Below, one piece after another: positions 1-11,906 of a stretch of 64,000 bases of DNA. The translations under genes were made by a program, and so were the position numbers. Within the stretch, counting starts at the first letter, position 1. Each line of letters begins with the position of its first letter. The DNA is taken from positions 1,170,904 to 1,234,903 of the forward strand of contig JALPQD010000126.1 of assembly GCA_023101885.1 (NCBI GenBank), given 5' to 3'. The notes under the pieces were generated by a model. It ran no database searches, had not been told where the DNA came from, and worked only from the letters and a program-made list of their open reading frames with translations. The stretch comes from Typhlomys cinereus (Eukaryota > Chordata > Mammalia > Rodentia > Platacanthomyidae).

Positions 1-2215
1 AGACTGCTTAAATGAAGATCTTAATATTAGAGGAGACTCAAATGTAGGTGGAAGAATAGGAGTAGGACACAGCAGTGTGTGTGGGGGGGGGTCAGTGTCC
101 CATTTGCAGGATGGCTGCCATCTATCTGCCAGTCCCTATACCCTTCCTGATTGGTGACATCAAAACTCTTCAGTCAAATGTGACCAGGAACGGAAGCGAG
201 AGTAAGCTGCATCAGATGTCTCTCTACTTACATGCAATGATTGATTGTGACCTGTTTTCTCCCTTTTTTGGGGGGGCTCCTTCCACTTCTCTCCTGTTTA
301 TAGTCTTTGAGATTACAGTAGGTATAACAGAGATTTACCTTTGAATATGTCCTTAAGTGGGATTGGTACTAGAACCCACCTATTAGAGAGTATGTAGGGT
401 GTCTAACTTTCTGTGTCTGGGATACTTCACTCAATATAATTTTTTCTAATTCCATCCATTTCTCAGCAAATTTATTTAATTCATCTTTTTGGTGGCTGAG
501 TAGTATTTCATTGTATAAATGTACCACATTTTCCTTATGCATTCATCAACTGTTGGGCATTTGGGTTGATTCCATGACTTTGCTTTTGTAAATAGTAGTG
601 GATTGAACATGGTTGTGCTTGTGTCACTGTAATGCATTTCTGCATTATGGGGGATTATTCCCATAAGTGGCATAGCAGGGTCATATGGCATTTCAATCTT
701 TAATTTTTTAGAAGTCAACAAACTGATCACCAGAGTGGTTTTATAAATTTATAATCCCACCACCAATGTATAAGTGTTCCCTTCTCTCCACTTCCTCTCC
801 AGAATTTGGTGTTTGTATTGCAGATTTTTGATAACCTGACTGGGGTGAGATGATATCTCAGAAGTTTCGATTTGCATTTCCCTGATGGCTAATGATGTGG
901 AGCAATTTTAAAGATATTTGTTAAACATTTCAATTTCATCCCTGGAAAAGTTTCTTTTGAGTTCCCAGGACCATTTTTTAATTGGGCCATTTATCTCATT
1001 GGTGTTCAGTTAAGTTCTTTGTGCACTCTGGATAATAGCGCTCTATCAGGTATGTGGCTAGTGAAGATTTTCTCCCATTCTATGGGTTGCTTTTTGCTTG
1101 GTTTACAAACTCTATATTGACAGAAGCTGTTTAATTTCATAAGGTCCCATTTGTTGAGTGTTGTTTCTAGTGACTGTGCTATTGGATTTCTGTTTAGGAA
1201 CTGTTGGTCTAGCCCAGTCAGCGTGACAGAGTTCTCTACCCTTTCAACTAGGGTTTTTATGGTCTCTGACCTAATGTTAAGGTCCTTGATTGATTTGGAA
1301 TTAATTTTTGAGCATGGTGACAAGTAAGAGTCCAATTTTATTCTTGCAGATATCCAGTTTTGTCAGCACCATTTGTTGAAGATGTTATTCTTTTTCCATT
1401 GAGTTTTTTGGACCATTTTGTCAAAGATCAAATGGCTGTAATTGTGTGGGCTTTTTTCTGGGACTTCAACCCTTATCCATTGATCTACATGTCTATTTTG
1501 GAGCCAGTACCCAGCTGTTTTTTTTTTTTTTACTTTGGATTTGTAGTATAGATTAAGGTTTGGTGTGATGATACCTGCATCAGTGTTTTTGTTATTTAGG
1601 ACTGTTTTTGCTATACTGGGTCTTTTATGCTTCCATATGAATTTTATGATCGTTTGGTCAAATTCTTCAATTTGCTTTGGGATTTTGATTGGTATAGCAT
1701 TGAATCTGTACATTGCTTTTGACTATTTTTATGATGTTGATTCTCCCAATCAAGGAGAATGGAAGTTTTTTCCACCTTCTGGGGTCTTCTCTAATTTCAT
1801 TCTACATGGTTTTAATGTTTTCATTATAAAGGTGTCTCACTTCTTTGGTTAGATTTATACCAAGGTATTTCATTTTTTTAGGGGCTATAGTAAATGTGAT
1901 TGTTTCTCTTAGGACATTTCACTTTTTTCATCCTGGGTGTATAGGAAGGCCACTGATTTTTCCATGTTTATTTTGTAACCTTCCATTCTGCTGAACTTAT
2001 GTGTTAGTTCCAAGATTTTCTTGGTGGAGTTTTTAGGATCACTCAGGTATATGATCATGTCATTTGCAAATAGAACAAGCTTTCTTCCTTGCTTATTTGA
2101 ATCCCTTTTATCTCCCTCTCTTGTCTTATGGTTCTAGCTAACACTTCAAGTACAATATTGAATAGAATTGGTGAGATTGGACAGCCTTGTTTAGCTCCTG
2201 ATTGAAGTGGGTACA
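1..2215 (-). mobile_element. L1 element A, 3' part (3'UTR and ORF2 C-terminal half)
   Basis: Read on the minus strand this is a rodent L1. 1-475 matches the 3'UTR seen in the other L1 copies of the window; 476-2215 is the ORF2 half running from the reverse transcriptase core to the C-terminus. The true 3' end lies left of the window. Homology stops at 2215, exactly where a retroviral LTR starts, and resumes at 5162 (ORF1) and again at 14242 (ORF1 start and 5'UTR). A is therefore one L1 of which other elements have split the parts. Many stops and shifts show it is long dead. Confidence 0.9.
476..2215 (-). pseudogene. L1 ORF2 fragment (RT core to C-terminus), decayed
   Basis: ORF2 encodes the L1 endonuclease/reverse transcriptase; only the part from the RT palm to the C-terminus is present. 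Recognisable blocks are the C-terminal region (minus strand 476-730, with ...CPTVDECIRKMWYIYTM) and the segments at 1006-1335 and 1363-1713. The RT catalytic box, normally F-A-D-D, reads F-A-N-D at 2059-2070, so one catalytic aspartate is replaced by asparagine. Reading frames change several times. This is a pseudogene inside L1 element A. Confidence 0.85.
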
Positions 2216-2720
2216 TGTTGCAGTGATAGGTGTTGCAGCAGTAGCCCCGTGGAGCTACTGGTGTTCAGGGCGCTGCTGAGGAGTGATGTGCAGGGAACGA
2301 CAAAGGTCTGGACGATGGTGCAGAGGAAACAACAGGTACCAGAGATACCATGTGGGGGAAAGATTATGTCTGCTTTATTGTGCAGGAAGAAAAACTTACA
2401 TATGGGGAGCTGGCCAATGCAGCCTCTGGATAATGCAGCCGCTGGCACATCCATAGGGCGGGCATGTGTATCAATAGAAAGAGAGACACATACATATGCA
2501 GAAGCTCTTTGGTGACCAATCAGACCACAGGTTCCAATTATCTATGGGGTGATTAAGACACTTAGAGGCATGGGGTTTGCAGAGGCACACAGGTGTCTGG
2601 AGGAGGCAAAGTCGAGTAACCAGAAAGTGTGCTTTACTGGCTTGTAACAGGGTAGCTGTTGCTCATATCTGTGGCTCAGCTATTACTGCTATCCAGGCCT
2701 GGGCTCAGTGCTCTCCTACA
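2216..2720 (-). repeat. ERVK-type LTR (3' LTR of a provirus remnant)
   Basis: A 505-bp block starting TG and ending CA on either strand reading (plus-strand ends tgttgcag and ctcctaca). On the minus strand it begins TGTAGGAG directly after a polypurine tract and ends ...GCAACA next to L1 sequence. The placement after an env-like reading frame and polypurine tract identifies it as the 3' LTR. No 5' LTR is present in the window, so duplication of the target cannot be checked on both sides. Confidence 0.8.
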
Positions 2721-2738
2721 TTTCCCCCTTTCTCTTTA
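2721..2738 (-). other. Polypurine tract of the provirus remnant
   Basis: Minus strand AAAGAGAAAGGGGGAAA abuts the LTR start TGTAGG. This is the usual plus-strand primer of class II retroviruses and fixes the LTR boundary at 2720/2721. Confidence 0.75.
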
Positions 2739-5161
2739 ATAAAGGTGGTCAGAATCTGGGTGATTAAAATTTGAGTAGATTGGTTTCTTCGGGTAGAGGC
2801 CAGCATGAAATTTAGTAGCAAAAAAACTATCAGGAGCAGGGCAAATGCAATGGCCCACAGCATAATGTTCTGGAGGGACAGCGAGGCTGTAAATAGACAG
2901 TAGTCCAGACAGGCGTAGGGGCCACATAGGGCCCAATTCTCTAGCAAAGGCCCCTTTCAGTATGTAATGGGGGAGCTATCTTGATAGGGGATAGATGCAT
3001 TATTTGGCAATGTGTGCCAGAGACTGATTGAGGGGGAAAGAGGAGCAGGGCTGGTCTCTTTGAGACAAGTTGACTATGGGATGGGCAGCATATGGAGCGG
3101 GGTTCCTCTAGAGAGGAATGGGACAGTGTCCATCATTCCAGTGTGTTGGTGGACGAAGAGTTGAATCCCGTTTCAAGGAAAGACGGGCATATAGGGCCAA
3201 GACATCTCCTGAAGCTGCCCCCTCTCTGGGAGTGAAGTGTAGTCATGATGCCCATCACTATGGAGGGCAGCACTGCTCACATTGGTCTGGTTGCAAAGTT
3301 ACCAACATCTATTGCATGGAGGACAACACGAGGGAACGAGGGGTAGGAACCATTTTCAGTAAGTGTAAGGCACAGGGAGTTGTTCAGTCCCCAGGTCCTA
3401 TTGATGTCTTGTTGGTTGGGGACCTTATTCATAGAGGGCAGTTGCAATTCTACATCCGAGGAGAAGACTGACGGTTAAACAGGGCCATCCTGGGCCATCA
3501 GGAGGGGAGGGCAAAGAATGGTATAGTGGCCCAGAGATCTGCCCACGCCTGGGAGTTGGTAGTAATAATGGCACACATGAGTAAAAATATGGTCGAGATA
3601 GATTGGGCTCAAGAACCATCTCCTGCGCATGCTGTGTGAGATATTTCATGTCTCCCCAGGTGATGAGATGTGCTCCCCGTGTCTTTGGTCCTCTCTCTCT
3701 GCATTTGGAGATTGGGCCGGCTTTGTGGGAAGCAGTGGAGTCATTGGATTCTTCTTCCAGTGTACAGTCAGCCGGCTTCTGGGTCAGCCATCTCATTGGT
3801 CATTGGTGGACGGTCCAAACAGGAATCCAAATTGCTCCCTTCTGGAAAGACACAACCATATCCTTTGCCTTGGGTAAGTAGGGGGTCAGGGCCCTTCCAA
3901 GAATCTGTAAGGGCATCCTTCAACTGTATCAGGGGAAGGAATGAGGTTACATGACAGAGGCCTCCCCAATGTAAGTTTGCAGGTTATGCTCCGTCTGAAT
4001 TAAACATAAGAAAGTTATGGATAAGAAGGGCCTTTATTAGGATGACAAAGGGAGTATCCCCTTTTTATCCCCCTTTTATATTAAATCTTTGAGAGTGTGA
4101 TTGGAGTGCTTGATGATAGCTTGCCCTTGAGGGTTATAAGGAATACAGGTGGTGTGTGAAATATGCAAAGAAGTGCAAAAAGAGTGAAAATTACTACTGG
4201 CAAAACAAGGGCCATTATCAGTTTTAATGGCCCAGGGTATACCCCTGGAAGCCATGGCTGCCAGAAGTATTGAGATTTCTTAGAAAGCAGTTTTGGACGA
4301 GGCAGCACAGGAGAAAATGAATTTGGAATAAATGTCAATAATCACGTGGACATATTTTTGTTTGTCAAAGGAAGAGATGTGGGTAATGTCCATTTTCCAG
4401 AGGGCATTAGGCTTGAGGCCATGGGGGTTGACGCCTTGTGACTGTAAAGGCCCCAATGGCAAAAGTGGAGTGCATTTGGACAAGCTTTAAGGAAGCATTT
4501 GCAAGATTAAATGGACAGGTGGGGAAACAGCCAAGCTAAAGTAGAAGGGTTAAGGTAAAGCCTATGATATAGTTGTTGGGCCTTTTGCAAAGCAGAGGAA
4601 GAAAGAACTTGGTAGAGTGGGAGCGAATGTGCTGAATAAAGATACAGGCTGTGTGTACTTCTAGAATCTCCTTAAAAGCCCACAATGCTATATCAAGAAG
4701 GTTCATAGAGGGGCGGAAGATTGCCCGGGGGAGGACATGAGAGGTAGGTACCACACATTGACTGTCAGAGAAAATAGTTAAAGGTTCAGGGTGGGCCTCC
4801 AAAATTGCCTTCACATTGAGTTCACCCAACTGGGCCAAGTTGGGGTTGGGGGTATGGTGGAGGTTATCAGGATTGGGAGGGTTCTATATGCTCAAGGCCT
4901 AGCTGTTCTTGGATTAAAAGTTGTAGTTGGACCAGTGTGGGTTGCAGTAAAGGCCAATGTTTCACCCATGTGGGCTTTTGGTGTTTCTATTTTTGCCGAA
5001 TGGGCCTGGCTTACCAGGAATGGCCATTAGAATTGGAGGGGGTGGGAGTTCTGTAAAGCACATAGATCAGGATATAATCCCCAAATGGAAGTATACTGGG
5101 GCAGAGGCCCCTCCGAAAATAAGGATACTGAAGAGAAGAGGAAGAAGGAAGGGCAAAGTCA
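2739..5161 (-). pseudogene. Class II (ERVK-like) endogenous retrovirus remnant: RNase H, integrase, env pieces
   Basis: Minus-strand order is RNase H (4536-4838, with FSDSQCVV), integrase (about 4110-4483), an env-like start (about 3425-3796, with TWGDMKYLTQ) and an env transmembrane tail (2739-2947, hydrophobic run then the polypurine tract). Integrase shows the first Asp box (MDITH) and a TDNGPCF box. It has an in-frame stop near 4280 between them, and Lys instead of the catalytic Glu in the QGQAII box near 4110-4125. Gag, protease, most of RT and the 5' LTR are absent: at 5162 the sequence jumps into L1 ORF1. The loss of the provirus 5' half together with the N-terminal half of the host L1 ORF2 suggests one deletion across the provirus-L1 boundary. 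It is not functional. Confidence 0.8.
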
Positions 5162-5822
5162 CACTATTTTAATAGGTTATTTTACCTTTAAAAGCTGCTT
5201 TTTTTTTTTTTTCGTGAAGCTCTCAGCACATTTTCTTTGTCTTGTATGTATAGGGTTTTGACTATTACTTCCTGTGGCGAGTTTCTACTTTGTTCATATC
5301 TGTTTGGTTTACAGAATGCCTCTTATATTTGGATAGGCCACTCTTTCTTTAGATGTGGAAAGTTTTCCTTTATGATAATTTGAAAAATTTCCTTGAGTGT
5401 GGTGTTTTGGGATTCTTGTTCTGGTATTCCATGAATGTTCATGTTAGGCTTCTTCAAGGTATCCCATAACTCTTGAATATTCCCCTCAACTATCTTTTTC
5501 TCTTTAATGACCTCTTCCACTGAACTGGTTAGTTCTTCCACTTTGTCTTCAGGATTGGATATTCTATTAGCTGCTTCATTAGTTCTGATAAGGCTCTCTG
5601 TTGAGTTCTGGGTTGAAAATAGCTTGTCTTTCAGTTTTAGTTTAAACTCTGCTTGAGATTGTTTTAACTGCTCTATGCCTATCTTCAACTTCTTTTCTCA
5701 TCTCCTTCAAGTGCCTGTTGTGTTCCTGTTCAAAGTGGTTGATATGGTTACTTAAATCCTCCCAGATTTCCTATTTCATTGTTTTGATCATATTAAAGAT
5801 CAGGCTTTGAAAATCATTGTCT
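5162..5822 (-). pseudogene. L1 element A, ORF1 fragment
   Basis: On the minus strand this runs through the ORF1 coiled-coil and middle (RRM-like) part: 5323-5688 carries a run ending in HGIPEQESQNT, as in the other ORF1 copies. ORF1 protein binds L1 RNA as a trimer. The stretch 5690-5820 is the N-terminal part in another frame. It breaks at about 5822 where L1 fragment B is inserted, and its missing start continues at 14242. Frameshifts and the break make it a pseudogene. Confidence 0.8.
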
Positions 5823-5823
5823 T

Positions 5824-6238
5824 GCAAAGTCTGATTATGGCTACTGCAGCCCTAACTTGTGTGGAGTATCTTGCATGACCTGCACAATGACTGATATGTC
5901 AATGATCCCCCAAAGTCTAGCATGGATCACAGGCAGGGTGATCCTTACAGGCAAGGGATTAATGTCATGTAGTGTTCCCACATTAACGGGGAGCCCAAGA
6001 AAGGGCTCCCGTCTATGCCACTGAGTTCTTACACCCCACTAGGGTGGAGGACTCAGAGGAGATTTGGCATTCACACAAAAGGATGCTCCAGGGGATAGGA
6101 AGAGAGAGGGAGAGGCATTAGGAGAAGAGGAAGGAGAGGGGTGAAAGGAGGGGGAAAAGGGGTGGAGTGCAAAGGGGGACTGGGAAGGGGTGGAGGGAGT
6201 AGAACCTGGGTACCTATTGAGCTTGTATGATTGGGGAA
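5824..6238 (+). mobile_element. L1 fragment B: 3'UTR only, twin-primed
   Basis: 5876-6238 is a sense L1 3'UTR ending in the family's terminal block (tacctattgagcttgtatga) and an A-rich tail, with the purine-rich (GGGGA/AGGAGGG) tract before it. 5824-5877 is the adjacent upstream part of the same 3'UTR in reverse orientation. The two pieces are consecutive in L1 coordinates and meet at a shared ttgcat. This is the pattern expected from twin priming (5' inversion). It sits in the ORF1 of L1 A. Confidence 0.8.
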
Positions 6239-6240
6239 AA

Positions 6241-6297
6241 AATTTTTTTTAAATTTTTTATTATTTATTCAATTGTGCATGTGTGCGCATGTGTGTA

Positions 6298-6339
<42 letters not shown>

Positions 6340-6536
6340 TGTGTGTAGAACCATGGGCAAATTCGGGAACCACCATGGACTGGCTATACCTTCTCTTGTT
6401 TACTCTGCCCTACCAGAGCCAGAAACACAGGCCGCCCCGCTTCCGCCCGGTGTCTATACATGGGATCTAGGATCTGAACTCAGGACCTTCCACCTGCAAG
6501 GCAGAAGCTTAATCCCTGAGCCACCTCTCCAGCCCC
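6241..6536 (-). mobile_element. Lineage SINE, copy 1 (tRNA-like head, CA tract)
   Basis: Minus strand starts GGGGCTGGAGAGGTGGCTCA, has a Pol III A box (TGGCTCAGGGA type) and a B box (GAGTTCAGATCC), a body with CCATGGTGGTTCC, a long (CA)n and a GAATAAATAA-type tail. It is flanked by a near-perfect repeat (gggaaaaaatt at 6234-6244 and gggaaaaaaatt at 6539-6550), inserted into the A tail of L1 B. The long open frames through the CA tract are repeat artefacts. Confidence 0.88.
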
Positions 6537-6554
6537 AAGGGAAAAAAATTAAAA

Positions 6555-6568
6555 AAAAAAACATTATC
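6555..6568. repeat. Left target-site duplication of L1 element C
   Basis: aaaaaaacattatc, identical to 14231-14244. The pair brackets the full-length plus-strand L1 C. Confidence 0.85.
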
Positions 6569-6975
6569 CCCTTCCCTCCACTCCGCCGCCAGGGATGCAA
6601 GCACGCGGTCCAGCCAGGCCTCACTGTGCCGCGACCTAGGTTAGCTCCGTCCCTGCCCACCCCCAGAACCCAAGACCACCCAAGGGACCCAGCTCCTCCC
6701 ACCATCCAGCTGGAGCTGCACACCCAGGGCCTGGGAGGAGGAGAGGGCATCCCCCTGTGCCCGGGCTCGCTCCCAGTTCCCTCAGGTTAAATAGTGCCCA
6801 CAGAGGCCCCATCCTTCCTTCCCCCACTCTGCCGCCCAGAACGAATGGGGTCCAGCCTGGACTCACCTCGACCTACGTAAGCTCCATCTACGCCCACCTG
6901 CAAAACCACAGGCCAAATAATTCAGTTTAGTGAAAAACGCACAGAAATTAAAAGAAGATCTTAGTAGTTAAAACA
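6569..6975 (+). promoter_or_regulatory. L1 C 5'UTR, GC-rich promoter monomers (about 243 bp)
   Basis: A GC-rich, CpG-containing block in an AT-rich region. The start (cttccctcca at 6571, then CCGCCGCCAGGGATG and a GCTCCGT block) recurs in diverged form from 6814, so there is one whole monomer of about 243 bp and a partial second. In rodent L1s such monomers are the internal Pol II promoter. The last 70 bases before the ORF1 ATG are A-rich linker. Confidence 0.7.
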
Positions 6976-7608
6976 ATGCCAAAGTCAAAGTGCAAATCCA
7001 TGAGAAACAACACACAAGTCAACAAATCTCCCACTGAAAGAATTAATCCCATAATGTTAGACTCCAATCAGAACAAACCCACGGAAAATGGTCAGGAAAG
7101 CCTGACCCAGGATAACGACCATCAAAATATGATCATTACCATGTTCAATACTATGAAAGAGGAAATCCCGGAGGAATTAAATAATCGAATCAATCGCTTT
7201 GAAGAGGAACACAACAGACACTTGGAGGAGTTGAGAAAAACAGTGCAAGAAACAAAAACTGGCATAGAGCAGTTAAAGCAGACTCAAGCAGAGTTTAAAA
7301 CAGAGCTAAAAGACAAGTTATCTTCAACCCAGAACTCCACAGAGAGCCTTATCAGCAGAACTAACCAAGCAGAAAACAGAATTTCAGATCTTGAAGATAA
7401 AGTGGGAGTATTAACCAGCTCAACGGAAGAGGTTGTTAAAGCCAAAAAGATACTTGAGAGAAATATCCAGGAGATATGGGACAGCCTGAAGAAGCCCAAC
7501 ATGTGTATTCATGGAATACCAGAGCAAGAATCTCAAAATACCACCACTGAGGAAATTTTTCAAAGGATCATCAAAGAAAACTTTCCTCATATAAAAAAAG
7601 ATAGGCCC
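6976..7608 (+). pseudogene. L1 C ORF1, N-terminal half (continues at 9313)
   Basis: ATG at 6976 begins MPKSKCKSMRNN, the same start as in the other ORF1 copies here. The 211 codons contain a long heptad-rich coiled coil (about residues 55-160) and the start of the RRM-like domain with HGIPEQESQN. L1 D interrupts it at 7608; the reading frame resumes at 9313 in the same phase. Joined in order, the original product was about 371 codons, normal for ORF1. The open frame running on past 7608 to 7848 belongs to the inserted element. Confidence 0.85.
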
Positions 7609-9297
7609 AGAGTGCACAAAGAACTTAGAAAACTAAACACCAAGGAAAACAATGGCCCAATTAAAAAATGGGCCCTGGAACTTAAAAGAAACTTTACCAG
7701 GGATGAAATTAAAATGTCTAACAAATATCTGAAAAAATGCCCCACTTCCTTAGCCATCAGGGAAATGCAAATCAAAACTTCCCTGAGATATCATCTCACC
7801 CTGGTCAGGATGGCAAAACTCCACAATACAAACAACAACAAATGTTAGAGGGGATGTGGAGAAAGGGGAACTCTCCTACATTGCTTGTGGGAATGCAAGC
7901 TCATACAGCCACTCTGGCGAGCCATCTGGAGATTCTTAAAGAAATTAAAGATTGAAATGCCATATGACCCTGCTATTCCACTTTTGGGAATAACCCCCCA
8001 TACAGCAGAGGTTCACCTCGATAGCACAAGCACGACCATGTTCATAGCAGCACTGTTTACAATAGCAAAGACATGGAATCAACCCAAATGTGAAACAGTT
8101 GACGAGTGGATAAGGAAACAGTGGTACATCTATACAATGGAGTACTACTCAGCCATCGAAAATGATGAATTACTGGAATTTGCCGGTAAATGGATGTCAT
8201 TAGAAACAATTATATTAAGTGAAGTATCCCAGACCCAGAAAATTAAGCGCCGTATGTACTCCCTAATAGGTGGCTCCTAGTACCAAACCCACCCAGCCCA
8301 CCGAGAGACCGCAATTGTAAGGATTATGAACAGGAGGGATGGGGTAGGAGGGCCACACCAGAAACAAGGAGAGAAGGGACCATGTTACAGCAGGGAAAAT
8401 AAGCTTCCATCAAGGACCCAAATAAGTAATGAAACATCTGATTAAGTTCACAGACTTTTGTTCCTGATCGTTTACTACTGAGGGGGTGTGATCTCACCAG
8501 AAGAGGAGAGCATATAGTCTGGCAGATAAAAAATAACCATTTTGCAAATGGGTGATAGACCCTTCCCTCACTGTGGTTTCCCACTTTTATTACATCTTCC
8601 TTTGAATGTGCTTTTATCACAAGACTCTAGTTTAACAGCTTTTTGTCTCTGGCCAGGGGGTAACATACAATGCCCACCAGGATGGAGTGAAGGGCATTGC
8701 AGGAGCAGCAAAACTGCAAAAGAAAATCAACAAACCACAATCCAGAACTCTAGGGACTCCATATCAACCACCTAGAACTAGGCCAGCTTAATCTCTCCCT
8801 GTCTTGAAGCTCAGGGAAATTTGCAGAAGAGGGGGCGGTAAGAGTGTAAGAGCAAAAGGATGGGAGGAGCAATGATATGTAAGATACTCCATACTAGTTA
8901 GGGCTGAAGAAACCATAATTGCACTTTGCATGCCCTGCACATTGTCTAACACACTGTTGACCTCACAAAGTCTAGCATCTGCTAAAGGCACCAAGATCCT
9001 TGGAGGCAAAGGATAGGCAGCCACAGCAGTGTTCCTATACTTAAGGGGAACACGGGAAAGGGTTTAGGGAAAGGCCACTGGGTCCTTGTACGTCATTGGA
9101 GAGGAAGGCCCAGAGGAAAATCAGACATGCACAAGAAAGGACTCTCGGGGAATTGCGGCGGGAGGCACTGGTGAAGGGGAAGGAAGGGGGGTGAGGAGGG
9201 AGAACATGGGGTACGGGGGGAGGAGGAGGGAGGGAGGGATCTGGTGTACCTAATAAGTTTGTAGGAGCTGAAATAATAATAAAAATGTATTAAAAAT
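7609..9297 (+). mobile_element. L1 element D: 5'-truncated L1 nested in L1 C ORF1
   Basis: It begins inside ORF2 (agagtgcacaaagaactt) and runs through the ORF2 C-terminus (stop at 8278-8280), a complete 3'UTR (8281-9270) with a purine-rich tract at about 9160-9240, and an A-rich tail (aataataataaaaatg...). Duplication: aaaaaagataggccc (7594-7608) and aaaaaagggaggccc (9298-9312), two mismatches in 15. Its ORF2 part has one nonsense codon at 7846-7848 and is otherwise open to 8280. The conserved C-terminal blocks [15 protein letters not shown] and PTVDEWIRK-like are visible. Confidence 0.9.
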
Positions 9298-9312
9298 AAA
9301 AAAGGGAGGCCC

Positions 9313-9795
9313 ATCCATATACAAGAGGCATTCCACACCCCAAACAGATATGACCAAAACAGAAGCTAGCCACCGCAAATAATAATCAAAACACTCCACA
9401 TTCAAGATAAAGAACTGGTGCTGAGAGTTTCAAGGGAGAAAAAACAAATCACTTTTAAAGGTAAACCTATTAAAATAACAAATGACTTCTCAGTTGAAAC
9501 AGTAAAAGCAAAAAGAGCTTGGAGAGACATACTTCAAGTATTGAATGAGCAAAAATGTCAACCCAGGCTGATTTACTCTGCAAAACTATCCGTCATGATC
9601 AAGGGAGAAAGAAAAATCTTCCAGCACAAAGACAACTTGAAGGGATACATGTCCACCAAACCAGGCCTTCAAAAAATGCTAGAAATGATACTCAAGCTTA
9701 AAAAAGAAGAAAACAAAAAACAGGCATATCCAGGAGAACAGAAGGCAAGTATAACACCATTAACAGCGAAGCAATATACTTATAAAAACTACTAA
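9313..9795 (+). pseudogene. L1 C ORF1, C-terminal half
   Basis: It resumes in frame with 6976-7608 after the nested element. It starts IHIQEAFHTPNRYDQ and carries the conserved ORF1 C-terminal domain (RAWRDILQVLNEQKCQPRLI, SAKLSVM). A TAG at 9367-9369 is the only stop before the natural end at 9793-9795. ORF2 begins 9 bases after the stop. Confidence 0.85.
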
Positions 9796-9804
9796 ACATA
9801 ATAA

Positions 9805-11865
9805 ATGTCTGGAATTAAAAATAGTTTCACCATTATAACACTAAATGTTAATGGAATTAACTCACCTATCAAGAGACACAGATTACAAACTTGGATTAAA
9901 AATCACAATCCATCAATCTGCTGCCCGCAGGAAACCCATCTCACCACAAAAGATAGGCATGCCCTAAAAATAAAAGGCTGGTCAACAATTCTACAAGCTA
10001 ATGGAAGCAGAAAACAGGCAGGGGTAGCCATTATGATATCAGCCAAAATGGACTTCAAACCAAAGAAAATTATAAGAGACACATATGGATACTACATTTT
10101 AGTCACATGTACAATTCACCAGGAAGACTTCACAATACTGAACATATATCCACCCAATACGGGCCACTGCACATTCATTAAGAAAACCCTACAGCGTCTA
10201 AAGCAAGAAATCAACCCCCAAACGATAATTCTTGGGGACTTCAACACCGTCCTCTCAACATGGGATAGATCAACAGGTCAAAAGCTTAACAGAGACACTT
10301 TGAAACTTAATCAAACCCTTAAAGAAATGGACCTTACAGATCTCAATTGAAATTTTCACCCACGCACCAAAGAATACACATTTTTCTCAGCAGCACACGG
10401 AACTTTCTCCAAAATAGATCACATATTGAGCCACAAAATGAATCTACACATTTACAAAAAAGTTGAAATTCTAACCAGTGCTCTATCAGTGCACCATGGC
10501 CTAAAGCTGGACATCCACAACACAACAAACAAGAGAAAATACACCAACTCCTGGAAACTTAACAATATGATTCTGAATGAGAACTGGATTCAGGAAGAAA
10601 TTAAAAAGGAAATTCAAGATTTCCTGAAAGTGAATGATAATGAAAATACAACTTACCAAAATCTCTGGGACACAATGAAAGCTGTTCTAAGAGGTAAGTT
10701 CATAGCTCTTAATGCCTACATCAAAAAATGGAAACATCAGAAATAAACAACGTAACAATGCAGCTTACAGCTTTAGAGAAACTAGAGCAATCTGATCCCA
10801 AAAGTAGTAGAAGAGAGGAGATTAGCAAAATAAGGGGAGAAATATCTGAAATCGAGATTAAGAAAACGATATAAAAAATCAACCAGTCAAAAAGCTGGTT
10901 CTTTGAAAACATCAATAAGATTGATACACCCATAGCTAAATTATCCAAAAGCAAGAGAGAGAAAACCCAAATTAACAAAATTAGAAATGAACATGGAGTT
11001 ATCACTACTGATACCCAAGAAATCCAGAGAATTATATCATCATATTTCAAAAAATTATACTCTGTGAAGTTTGACAAAACAAAAGAGATGGATGAATTTC
11101 TAAGTAAACACAACTTACCTAAATTGAATCCGGAAGATGTGAATTATTTAAATAGTCCTATAACATATAAGGAAATTGAAGAAGTAATCTCAAATCTTCC
11201 CACCGAAAAATGTCCTGGACCAGATAGATTCAGCACAGAGTTCTACCAGACATTTAAGGAGTTAATAACACCAATACTCCTTAAACTGTTCCTTCAAATA
11301 GCAAACGAAGGAACACTACCAAATTCCTTCTATGAAGCTAATATCGTTTTAATCCCAAAAGCTAATAAAGATTCACTTAAAAAAGAAAACAATAGGCCAA
11401 TCTCTCTGATGAAACTGATGCAAAGAATCTCAACAAATCTTAGCAAATCGGTTTCAAAAACATATCAAAAGGATCATTCACGAGGACCAAGTAGGCTTTA
11501 TCCCCGGCACACAAAGTTGGTTCAACATACGCAAATCAATAAATGTAATTCATCATGTAAACCAGTCCAAAGTCCAAGACCACATGATACTCTCGATAGA
11601 TGCGGAAAAAGCTTTTGACACGATCCAATAGCGTTTTATGATCAAAATGCTAGAGACAGTTGGAATGGAAGGAACCTTTATCAATATAATAAAAGCTGTA
11701 TACAACAACCCCACAGCAAAGATTATGCTCAATGGGGAATAATCGAAAGCATTCCCACTTTGATCAGGAACTAGACAAGGCTGTCCACTTTTTTTTTTTT
11801 AATTTTTTTATTATTATTTATTTAACTGTGTGCATATGCGTGTGTATGTGCGCGAGCACGTGCAC

Positions 11866-11906
<41 letters not shown>

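Noticed and set aside
2207..2515. Plus-strand frame of about 100 codons
   Set aside because: It runs antisense through the ERVK LTR and starts at the L1/LTR joint.
6227..6790. Long open frames through the TG/CA tract and the GC-rich block
   Set aside because: They read across a SINE and into the L1 C 5'UTR; the Cys-Val runs are the microsatellite, and there is no conserved protein.
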